From Burkholderiaceae bacterium (lineage in GTDB: Bacteria; Pseudomonadota; Gammaproteobacteria; Burkholderiales; Burkholderiaceae_F): 5,031 nt of DNA. This document shows positions 1-5,031 of the stretch, piece by piece. The DNA lies in contig JACCSD010000196.1 in the NCBI GenBank assembly GCA_013813185.1, positions 1 through 5,031 of the forward strand, written 5' to 3'. The translations under genes and the position numbers were made by a program. Within the stretch, counting starts at the first letter, position 1. Each line of letters opens with the position of its first letter. The notes under the pieces were generated by a model. It worked only from the letters and a program-made list of their open reading frames with translations. It ran no database searches and was not told the origin of the DNA.

Positions 1-1440
1 CACGAGATGCTGCGCTACATGCGTTCGCTCGCCGACAAGGATCTCGCGCTGGACCGCACGATGATTCCGCTCGGCTCGTGCACGATGAAGTTGAACGCCA
101 CCAGCGAAATGATTCCGGTCACCTGGCCCGAGTTCGCGAACATCCATCCGCTGGCTCCAAAAGAGCAGACCGCCGGCTACCGACAATTGATTACTGAGCT
201 CGAAAGGATGCTCGCCGAGTGCACCGGTTACGACGCAGTCAGCCTGCAACCGAATTCAGGAGCGCAAGGCGAGTACGCGGGCTTGCTGGCGATCCGTGCG
301 TATCACCGCGCACGCGGCGCAGGGCATCGCAACGTCTGCTTGATTCCAGAAAGCGCGCACGGCACCAATCCAGCCTCTGCGCAGCTATGCGGCATGAGTG
401 TCGTCGCGGTGAGGACCGATCGCAACGGCAATGTGGATATCCAGGACTTGCGCGCAAAGGCGCAGCGGCACTCACAAGACCTCGCCGCGCTAATGGTGAC
501 CTATCCGTCGACGCATGGCGTGTTCGAGGAAGCAATCGTCGAGATCTGCGAAATCATTCATGCCGCAGGCGGGCAGGTCTACACCGATGGCGCCAATCTG
601 AACGCATTGGTCGGTGTAGCGAAGCCCGGCAAGTACGGCTCCGACGTGTCGCATCTGAATCTGCACAAGACATTTTGTATTCCGCACGGCGGCGGCGGGC
701 CTGGCGTGGGCCCGGTCGCGGTCAAGTCGCATCTCGCGCCGTACCTTCCAGGCCGGCTCGGGGCGGAGAGCGCAGTCGGCATGGTCAGCGCTGCGGAGTT
801 CGGTAGCGCCAGCATTTTGCCGATCCCCTGGATGTACATCACGATGATGGGTCGTGAAGGTTTGAAGCGCGCGACCCAGGTGGCGCTGCTGAACGCCAAC
901 TACATCGCCAAAAAACTCGAACCGCACTACCCGACGCTGTACGCGGGTCGTAACAGCTATGTCGCGCACGAATGCATTCTCGACCTGCGCCCGATCAGGG
1001 ACGCGAGCGGAATTTCGGCCGAAGACGTGGCCAAGCGCCTGATGGACTATGGGTTCCACGCGCCGACGCTGTCGTTCCCGGTGGCGGGCACCTTGATGGT
1101 CGAGCCGACCGAATCCGAACCGAAGATCGAGCTCGACCGCTTCATCGAAGCGATGATCGCGATTCGTGAAGACATTCGCGCCGTCGAAAAGGGCGACGTC
1201 GACCGCGACGACAATCCGCTGAAGAACGCGCCGCACACGGCGGCGATGGTGATGGCGGAAAACTGGGCGCACGACTACACGCGCGAAAGTGCCGCGTTTC
1301 CAGTGGCTTCGCTTAAACGCCACAAGTATTGGCCGCCCGTCGGCCGCGTCGACAACGCCTACGGCGACCGCAACATCATGTGCTCGTGCGTGCCGATGTC
1401 CGCCTACGAGGCCGACGATGCCGAGGCGGCGACCGGGTAG
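1..1440 (+). CDS. gcvP: Glycine dehydrogenase (decarboxylating), P protein, C-terminal half (5' end outside window)
   Basis: This is the P protein of the glycine cleavage system. It decarboxylates glycine with pyridoxal phosphate and passes the aminomethyl group to the lipoyl arm of GcvH in the cytoplasm. The reading frame is open from base 1, so the Met at base 7 is internal. About 479 codons are present, against roughly 950-970 for the full single-chain enzyme. Visible family motifs, in order, are GSCTMKLN (near base 82), QPNSGAQGEYAG, HGTNPAS, DGAN, then SHLNLHKTF, whose Lys (bases 667-669) is the PLP Schiff-base lysine. A glycine-rich GGGGPG follows, then GTLMVEPTESE and a C-terminal YGDRN. 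Motif wording matches the long fused GcvP rather than the separate GcvPB subunit. It ends in TAG, with a short acidic/Ala tail after the usual end of the family. gcvT and gcvH would be expected upstream, outside the window. No terminator follows the stop, so read-through into the next gene is possible. Confidence 0.97.
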   Translation, partial: HEMLRYMRSLADKDLALDRTMIPLGSCTMKLNATSEMIPVTWPEFANIHPLAPKEQTAGYRQLITELERMLAECTGYDAVSLQPNSGAQGEYAGLLAIRAYHRARGAGHRNVCLIPESAHGTNPASAQLCGMSVVAVRTDRNGNVDIQDLRAKAQRHSQDLAALMVTYPSTHGVFEEAIVEICEIIHAAGGQVYTDGANLNALVGVAKPGKYGSDVSHLNLHKTFCIPHGGGGPGVGPVAVKSHLAPYLPGRLGAESAVGMVSAAEFGSASILPIPWMYITMMGREGLKRATQVALLNANYIAKKLEPHYPTLYAGRNSYVAHECILDLRPIRDASGISAEDVAKRLMDYGFHAPTLSFPVAGTLMVEPTESEPKIELDRFIEAMIAIREDIRAVEKGDVDRDDNPLKNAPHTAAMVMAENWAHDYTRESAAFPVASLKRHKYWPPVGRVDNAYGDRNIMCSCVPMSAYEADDAEAATG

Positions 1441-1527
1441 GGGCGCGACTGCCTTCGGTGACGACGCAGCCGCGCGGGCACTTCATTTGCTACCGCTAGA
1501 CACCTTGTCTCGGTAAAGAGAGTTTCC

Positions 1528-2187
1528 GTGCGTGCACCTTCAGCGAGAACGGTTCTAGGAATTTTCGCAGCCGCCAGCTATCTCTGGCTTCAGCCTTTGG
1601 CGGCTGTTACTCCCGCACGCACGCTCACGGCGGACGCCGCCGAACTGTTCGACTGGGTCTCACACTCGGGGGACGGCGGCGGCCTGCCGTTCATGATCAT
1701 CGACAAGCGGCAGGCGCACCTTTGGGTCTTTGACCGTTCGGGAAAATTGCAGGGCGATGCTCCGGTGTTGCTAGGCGTGGCGCGCGGCGACGACACCGCC
1801 CCAGGCATCGGCGACAAGAAACTGTCAGAGATCAAGCCGGAGGAACGCACCACGCCCGCGGGCAGATTTTTGGCCGAGGTCGGAATGAACCTGCGTGGCG
1901 AAGACGTTGTGTGGATTGACTACGATGCCGCCGTATCAATGCACCGCGTATTGACAACCAACGCGAAGGAGCAGCGTGCGCGCCGTCTCGAAACGCCGAC
2001 GCCGAGTGACAACCGCGTTTCTTACGGTTGTATCAACGTGCCAACGGCGTTCTTCGAAACCGTCGTGAGCGCGACAGTGAAAGGTGGCAATAGCGTCGTT
2101 TACGTGCTGCCCGAATCGCGGCCGTTGCGCAGCGTCTTCAGCGGGTTGGCGACGGCGCAGTCCAATCTCATGACTTCCGGGCGATAA
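1528..2187 (+). CDS. Secreted L,D-transpeptidase (YkuD) family protein
   Basis: This is a 219-residue protein of the L,D-transpeptidase/YkuD catalytic fold, which typically forms 3-3 peptidoglycan cross-links or attaches proteins to peptidoglycan in the periplasm. The start is GTG, preceded by a purine-rich AAAGAGAG (1515-1522) at 5-nt spacing. Residues 1-26 form a signal peptide: basic start, hydrophobic core around residues 9-21, likely cleavage near LAA at 24-26. The fold is indicated by the lysine-containing FMIIDKRQAHLWVFD strand, the TTPAGRF segment and the active-site region with His139, Ser165, Gly167 and Cys168 (SYGCINV). The published family pattern is H-x(14-17)-[ST]HGChN. Here Tyr166 replaces the second His, and 25 residues separate His139 from Ser165, so this is a variant subfamily. 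The Cys and the first His are intact, so activity is plausible, but the substrate is unknown. It could be co-transcribed with gcvP (87-bp gap). Its end is fixed by an adjacent terminator. Confidence 0.88.
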   Translation: MRAPSARTVLGIFAAASYLWLQPLAAVTPARTLTADAAELFDWVSHSGDGGGLPFMIIDKRQAHLWVFDRSGKLQGDAPVLLGVARGDDTAPGIGDKKLSEIKPEERTTPAGRFLAEVGMNLRGEDVVWIDYDAAVSMHRVLTTNAKEQRARRLETPTPSDNRVSYGCINVPTAFFETVVSATVKGGNSVVYVLPESRPLRSVFSGLATAQSNLMTSGR

Positions 2188-2216
2188 AAAACCGGGCGTT
2201 AGCTGCCCGGTGTTTT
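2186..2216. terminator. Bidirectional intrinsic terminator between convergent genes
   Basis: There is a perfect 7-bp stem: ACCGGGC at 2191-2197 pairs with GCCCGGT at 2205-2211 around a 7-nt loop (GTTAGCT). On the + strand it is followed by G then TTTT (2212-2216). Read on the minus strand, the stem is followed by six T (the A-run at 2186-2191). It begins in the stop codon of the L,D-transpeptidase gene and lies 24 bp beyond the stop of the minus-strand repeat-protein gene, so it can end both transcripts. The minus-strand direction has the better T-tract. Confidence 0.9.
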
Positions 2217-2240
2217 ACTACTGCAAAAGGTGTTGCTTGC

Positions 2241-2639
2241 TTAACCGCGGTCGGCCCGAGCTGGACGGCTTGTCGTGCCCATCGCCGGATCGGTTCTGGT
2301 CGTGCCCATCGCCGGATCGGTTCTGGTCGTTCCCATTGTGCTTCGATCCGTCGTGCCCGTTGTGCTTCGATCCGTCGTGCCCATAGCGCCCGAGCGGCTC
2401 GTTGTGCCTGAGGGGGTGGTCGTCGTCATCGGCGGTGTTGTGGTCGTCATCGGCGAGGTTGTTGTCGAAGACGGGGTGGTGGTCGTGACCGGCGGGGTGG
2501 TCATTGTGCCGGGCTGAGTAGTCGTCGTACCCGGCTGGGTGGTCGTACCAGGCTGCGGGGTCGTGCCGGTCTGAGCGAAGGCGAGGCCGGCCGCCATGGC
2601 CAAACCCGTCGCTGTCGCGATGATTGTCTTCGTGGTCAT
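2241..2639 (-). CDS. Exported Thr/Pro-rich low-complexity repeat protein, function unknown
   Basis: This is a 132-residue protein. The start is supported by AAGGAG (minus strand, bases 2645-2650) five bases before the ATG and by a clear Sec signal peptide: Lys4, hydrophobic core at residues 6-21, predicted cleavage AFA|Q after residue 22. The mature 110 residues are about 41% Thr by my count (45/110). They contain no Cys, Lys, His, Phe, Trp, Tyr, Leu, Ile, Asn or Glu. The first half (residues 23-78) is a degenerate TTTTxP/TTTQPG tract. The second half is more charged, with exact or near-exact repeats (TDRSTxGT twice, then TRTDPAMGT twice), ending RPARADRG. There is no membrane anchor, lipobox or recognisable domain. 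It looks like a disordered, mucin-like exported polypeptide, perhaps envelope-associated or O-glycosylated, but this is speculation. Other frames across the repeats also stay open because the repeat periods are multiples of three. The signal peptide, ribosome binding site and terminator select this frame. Confidence 0.85.
   Translation of the reverse strand: MTTKTIIATATGLAMAAGLAFAQTGTTPQPGTTTQPGTTTTQPGTMTTPPVTTTTPSSTTTSPMTTTTPPMTTTTPSGTTSRSGAMGTTDRSTTGTTDRSTMGTTRTDPAMGTTRTDPAMGTTSRPARADRG
2274..2327 (-). repeat. Perfect 27-bp tandem duplication in the Thr-rich gene
   Basis: Bases 2274-2300 and 2301-2327 are identical over 27 bp. Each is codon-aligned and encodes TRTDPAMGT on the minus strand. 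Identity at silent positions as well as in protein points to a recent duplication by slippage or recombination, so copy number may vary between strains. Confidence 0.95.
2328..2375 (-). repeat. Near-perfect 24-bp tandem duplication in the Thr-rich gene
   Basis: Bases 2328-2351 and 2352-2375 match at 22 of 24 positions and encode TDRSTMGT and TDRSTTGT on the minus strand. It directly abuts the 27-bp duplication, so four repeat units lie head to tail. Further along the gene (about 2400-2560), shorter 18-21-bp degenerate units encoding TTTTxP-type peptides continue the pattern. Confidence 0.92.
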
Positions 2640-2807
2640 TTGAACTCCTTACATCGTTAATGGGTCGGAATCTTGCGCGCTTCGTGCGCCGCTCGAGAAA
2701 GGTAGGCAACGCGCGTGCCCGAGCCTGTTAATGCTATTGCCGTTCTTTCCGGCAGGCTTTTAACGTGCATTGCTAACTATCGACGTGCAAGAGAAGCTGG
2801 CAAAACC
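2640..2807. promoter_or_regulatory. Divergent intergenic region, promoters not resolved
   Basis: This 168-bp gap separates the divergent repeat-protein and hydrolase genes and must hold the promoter of the minus-strand gene and probably that of the plus-strand gene. It includes the strong minus-strand ribosome binding site at 2645-2650. The part from 2715 to 2807 is open in the hydrolase frame but has only about 39% G/C at third positions (12 of 31), unlike the flanking genes, so it looks non-coding. I could not identify a convincing -35/-10 pair on either strand. Confidence 0.5.
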
Positions 2808-3638
2808 GTGAGCGCTGTTGCGCGCCTCGCCTTACTAGGGACAGTTGTCATCGTGCTCGCTGGTTGCGTCGAACGGATGTTCTTCTATCCCGACGCGGTG
2901 ACGTACACCACACCGGCGCAGCTCGGTGTGAAGGTCGAAGACATTCATGTCGTTAGCGGCGATCGCGCTCGACTGCATGGTTGGTTCATGCCGGCGGTCG
3001 GTCAGGCCAAGGCAACGGTACTGCACCTGCACGGCAATGCCGCCAACATCAGCAATCATCTTCCGCTGGTGGCGTGGCTGCCGGCGCGCGGTTACAACGT
3101 GCTGATGATCGACTACCGCGGGTTCGGGCGCTCCGAGGGCAAGCCGTCGCTCGACGGCATTGTCGACGACGCGGCAGCCGCGTTGACCTATCTGCGCACG
3201 CGGCCAGACCTCGATGCGACGCGCCTGATCGTTTTCGGGCAGAGCATCGGCGGCGCCACCGCACTGCGTTTGCTTGCCCGCGACGCGGATGGCGTGCGGC
3301 TTGCGGTTATCGACTCGGCGTTCACCAGCTATCGGGGCATTGCACGCGAGGCAACCGCCGGCGGGCCGCTGGGCCCCGTCGCTGCGTTAGCGGCCGGTGT
3401 TTTGCCGGGCTTCGACAAAGACCCGATCACCGCGTTGAAGTCAATTCGGCTTCCACTGATTTTCGTTCATGGCGCGCGCGATTCGATCATTGCGGCAGTC
3501 AACAGCGAGCAACTGCACGCGGCAGCGCCGGGCTCGCAACACTGGAGCGTGCCGGACGCGATGCACATCATGGCGCTCGCCCAGCCAGGCTCGTGGCGAG
3601 AAAAGCTGGTGCAGGCGATGGACGAAGCAGTGCGCTGA
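2808..3638 (+). CDS. Lipoprotein-type alpha/beta hydrolase (Bem46/YfhR-like)
   Basis: This is a serine hydrolase of the alpha/beta fold, 276 residues from the GTG at 2808. This start gives a compact lipoprotein signal: hydrophobic core followed by the lipobox VLAG|C with Cys20, then Val-Glu (no Asp at +2), which favours the outer membrane in Gram-negatives. A longer frame from GTG 2715 adds 31 residues with atypical codon use and would give an overlong n-region. That start has a possible GGTAGG site 8 nt upstream and cannot be excluded. After the anchor comes the family's MFFYPD motif, then the oxyanion LHGNAAN (residues 74-80), DYRGFGRSEG, the nucleophile elbow GQSIGG with Ser146, and the likely acid Asp225 (HGARD) and base His253 (DAMH). 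The triad is complete, so it should be an active esterase, lipase or peptidase-like enzyme facing the periplasm, substrate unknown. It converges on the propeller gene with a 9-bp gap. Confidence 0.88.
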   Translation: MSAVARLALLGTVVIVLAGCVERMFFYPDAVTYTTPAQLGVKVEDIHVVSGDRARLHGWFMPAVGQAKATVLHLHGNAANISNHLPLVAWLPARGYNVLMIDYRGFGRSEGKPSLDGIVDDAAAALTYLRTRPDLDATRLIVFGQSIGGATALRLLARDADGVRLAVIDSAFTSYRGIAREATAGGPLGPVAALAAGVLPGFDKDPITALKSIRLPLIFVHGARDSIIAAVNSEQLHAAAPGSQHWSVPDAMHIMALAQPGSWREKLVQAMDEAVR

Positions 3639-3655
3639 TCGAAGCTGCTAGCGCA
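3631..3655. repeat. Inverted repeat spanning both convergent stop codons
   Basis: TGCGCT (3631-3636) pairs with AGCGCA (3650-3655) across a 13-nt loop. The arms overlap the hydrolase TGA (3636-3638) and the propeller-gene TAG (3648-3650 read in reverse). No T-tract follows on either strand, so it is a weak terminator candidate at best, but it is the only dyad I found in the 9-bp junction. Confidence 0.4.
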
Positions 3656-4793
3656 GATTGCCGGTGTGCCCCAACGAGTAGCGTCCGGGCAGTGGCCAAA
3701 CGGCAAGGCCGTGCGGCTCTTTGCCGACAGGGATTTTCCTGACGTCGCCCGTCGCGGTGTCGATGGCGTACACCACGTCATCGAAGCGCCCCGATAGCCA
3801 CAGCGTCTTCCCATCGGCGCTGACGTTGCCCATGTCGGGACTGCCGCCGCCTGGAATCGGCCATGTTTTCTCGACTTTGCGAGTTGCGAAGTCGACCACC
3901 GACACGCTGCCTTCCTTGCCGGCGCGTGGGCCATAGACCTTATGCGAGCCTCGGTTCGCAACGTACAGCTTGGTGCCGTCGCGGCTGGGATACAACCCAT
4001 GCGTGCCGACTCCGGTCTTGATGAACTCCACTTCGGAAAATTTGTCGCCGTCGATGACGTGCACACCGTCGGCATGCATGTCGGCCACGAAGAAGAGTTT
4101 TCCGTCGGGTGAGGCTCGGATGTCCTGTGGCATTCCGCCCCGGGACAATTTCAGATAGCCGATGACCTTTCGATCGACCATGTCGACCTTCGCCAGCTTG
4201 GCGCTGAACTCGCAAGTGAAGATCGCGTAGCGGCCGTCGATCGAAAAGTCGGCATGATTGACGCCGCCGCACTCGGGCACCGGCAGCGAGCCCTGCATCT
4301 TCATCGTCTGCGCATCGCGGAAGTCGAGGCGCTTGCGCGCCTCGGCAACGATGATGGCAAAGCGCCCATCGGGCGTGAAGTACATGTTGTACGGATCATC
4401 GACTGGAATCGACTTGCCGGGCTTGCCGGTGACGGGATCGATCGGGGTCAAGGTGCCGTCGGTGCGGCCTTCGGCGTTGTTGGCCACCCACAGCGTCTTC
4501 AAATCCCACGAGGGCACGACGTGCTGCGGGTTGCGGCCGACGCGGAACTTGTCGACGACCTTCATCGTCTCCGGGTCAATCACATACACGTCGTTGGATT
4601 GGCGGTTGGGCACATAGATACGCGCCAGCGCGTTGGCAACGGCGGGACTGAGCTTGCCCAGCGCGGTTTCGCTGTAGAGATTTTTTGCATCGACGATCGG
4701 AGGCATGCCCGCTGGCCTGCCGTCGGAAGTTTGCTGGGCGGCAACGACGCCCGACCACAGCGCCAGCACGAAAACGATTGAGCCATGCCGCAT
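3648..4793 (-). CDS. Periplasmic YVTN/YncE-family seven-repeat beta-propeller protein
   Basis: This is a 381-residue exported protein. The start at 4793 is chosen because it opens a clean signal peptide (MRHG, hydrophobic residues 6-18, cleavage VAA|Q after residue 19). The frame remains open upstream to 5021, but there it runs through tandem DNA repeats and has no signal character. The mature part has about seven YVTN-like repeats: approximately residues 59-96, 101-140, 145-185, 189-231, 232-272, 276-325 and 331-369. Recurring elements are IYVPN/LWVAN/LYVAN strands, VYVIDPET or VSVVDFAT turns, and SxDGK loops preceded by His (PQH, VNH, GTH, EPH). A seven-bladed propeller is inferred. The mature protein has only two cysteines, Cys175 and Cys194, which could form a disulfide. 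Members of the family are usually binding or scaffold proteins. No heme, quinone or metal-enzyme motif is evident, so its ligand is unknown. The ribosome binding site is modest (GGGAAGA about 6 nt upstream). Confidence 0.9.
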   Translation of the reverse strand: MRHGSIVFVLALWSGVVAAQQTSDGRPAGMPPIVDAKNLYSETALGKLSPAVANALARIYVPNRQSNDVYVIDPETMKVVDKFRVGRNPQHVVPSWDLKTLWVANNAEGRTDGTLTPIDPVTGKPGKSIPVDDPYNMYFTPDGRFAIIVAEARKRLDFRDAQTMKMQGSLPVPECGGVNHADFSIDGRYAIFTCEFSAKLAKVDMVDRKVIGYLKLSRGGMPQDIRASPDGKLFFVADMHADGVHVIDGDKFSEVEFIKTGVGTHGLYPSRDGTKLYVANRGSHKVYGPRAGKEGSVSVVDFATRKVEKTWPIPGGGSPDMGNVSADGKTLWLSGRFDDVVYAIDTATGDVRKIPVGKEPHGLAVWPLPGRYSLGHTGNLR

Positions 4794-4829
4794 GGATGTC
4801 TTCCCGGTTATTGGTTGCCAGAATCCTAA

Positions 4830-4859
4830 GCTATATCTCTGGCACTCTCGGGCGCGCAA
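4830..4859 (-). promoter_or_regulatory. Possible promoter of the beta-propeller gene, -35 inside the repeat array
   Basis: On the minus strand, TTGCGC (4854-4859) and TATAGC (4830-4835) are separated by 18 bp and lie about 40-65 bp upstream of the ATG at 4793. Matches to the sigma-70 consensus are 3/6 and 4/6, so this is only a weak candidate. The -35-like hexamer belongs to the conserved core of the adjacent 39-bp repeats. Confidence 0.22.
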
Positions 4860-5002
4860 GCGCTGGGCGGAGCTGGCATCGCAGCGCGCAAGCGTTGGGC
4901 GGCGGAGGTGGCCTGCATCGTAGAGCGCAAGCGTTGGGCGGCGGAGGTGGCCTGCATCGTAGAGCGCAAGCGTTGGGCGGAGCTGGCCTGCCTGGGCGTC
5001 GG
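4854..5002. repeat. Tandem minisatellite, 39-bp unit, four copies
   Basis: Four copies start at 4854, 4886, 4925 and 4964, each beginning GCGCAAGCG[TC]TGGGCGG. The two inner copies (4886-4924 and 4925-4963) are identical over 39 bp. The outer copies share a shorter variant core (GGAGCTGGC in place of GGCGGAGGTGGC) at 4854-4877 and 4964-4987, then diverge. Because 39 is a multiple of three, frames stay open through the array on the minus strand, giving 13-residue peptide repeats that I regard as non-coding shadows. The array lies 60 bp upstream of the propeller gene. Confidence 0.93.
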
Positions 5003-5015
5003 GCACTGAAGTGCC
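5002..5015. repeat. Short palindrome at the edge of the repeat array
   Basis: GGCACT (5002-5007) and AGTGCC (5010-5015) form a perfect 6-bp inverted repeat around GA. It sits directly beyond the fourth 39-bp repeat copy. It could be an operator half-site pair, a REP-like element or the boundary of a dispersed repeat. The window ends 16 bases later, so context is missing. Confidence 0.55.
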
Positions 5016-5031
5016 AACCACTGCGGTACTC

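Noticed and set aside
490..1323. 277-codon minus-strand frame opposite gcvP
   Set aside because: Arg/His/Val-rich composition is typical of an antisense shadow in high-GC DNA, and the plus strand has unmistakable GcvP motifs.
1498..1510. AGACA-CCT-TGTCT dyad before the transpeptidase gene, considered as a gcvP terminator
   Set aside because: Only a 5-bp stem, low GC and no following T-tract, so it cannot be supported as a terminator. An operator role would be pure guesswork.
2275..2517. Plus-strand frame with repeated VVPIAGSVLV-type peptides
   Set aside because: It is the complement of the repeat tract in the Thr-rich gene, with no ribosome binding site, and lies wholly inside a better supported gene.
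2218..2709. 163-codon minus-strand frame rich in His and Asp overlapping the Thr-rich gene
   Set aside because: It lacks a signal peptide or usable ribosome binding site. It stays open because the underlying repeats have periods divisible by three, and it runs across the intergenic region and terminator flank.
2737..2766. TTGCCG with TAACGT at 18 bp as a promoter for the hydrolase
   Set aside because: The -10 match is only 3/6, not better than expected by chance in a region of this size.
4254..4781. 175-codon plus-strand frame opposite the propeller gene
   Set aside because: Antisense shadow. The minus strand carries the signal peptide and YVTN repeats.
4854..5002. CRISPR array
   Set aside because: The copies are directly adjacent with no unique spacers and are 32-39 bp tandem units, so this is a minisatellite.
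4794..5021. N-terminal extension of the propeller frame with 13-residue repeats
   Set aside because: The extension translates the 39-bp minisatellite. The internal Met at 4793 begins a typical signal peptide, which would be buried if the longer start were used.

Overview
The window is a high-GC stretch of a proteobacterial chromosome. The glycine decarboxylase fragment at the left edge is of the long single-chain GcvP type, and its sequence resembles betaproteobacterial (Burkholderiales-like) GcvP as I remember it. That placement is an inference from remembered similarity and base composition, not a search. No phage, transposase, CRISPR, tRNA or rRNA sequence is visible.

Layout, left to right. 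Bases 1-1440 (+) hold the C-terminal half of gcvP, including the pyridoxal-phosphate lysine. The gene continues off the left edge. After an 87-bp gap comes a secreted L,D-transpeptidase (YkuD) family protein at 1528-2187 (+). Its stop codon abuts a strong bidirectional terminator at 2186-2216, which also ends the convergent gene at 2241-2639 (-). That gene encodes a small exported protein with a Thr/Pro-rich mature region, about 41% threonine, built on tandem DNA repeats. A 168-bp divergent promoter region (2640-2807) separates it from a lipoprotein-type alpha/beta hydrolase at 2808-3638 (+). The hydrolase converges, with a 9-bp gap, on a periplasmic seven-repeat YVTN/YncE-type beta-propeller protein at 3648-4793 (-). 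Upstream of the propeller gene, at 4854-5002, lies a minisatellite with a 39-bp unit, followed by a short palindrome at the right edge (5002-5015).

How the parts relate: GcvP is a cytoplasmic enzyme of one-carbon metabolism. All four genes downstream of it carry export signals (three Sec-type signal peptides and one lipobox) and are therefore envelope or secreted proteins. They are nevertheless arranged as alternating convergent and divergent units, so a common operon is excluded except possibly for gcvP plus the transpeptidase. I see no convincing new multi-gene system. The most unusual material is repetitive: the Thr-rich repeat protein and the 39-bp array next to the propeller gene's promoter.
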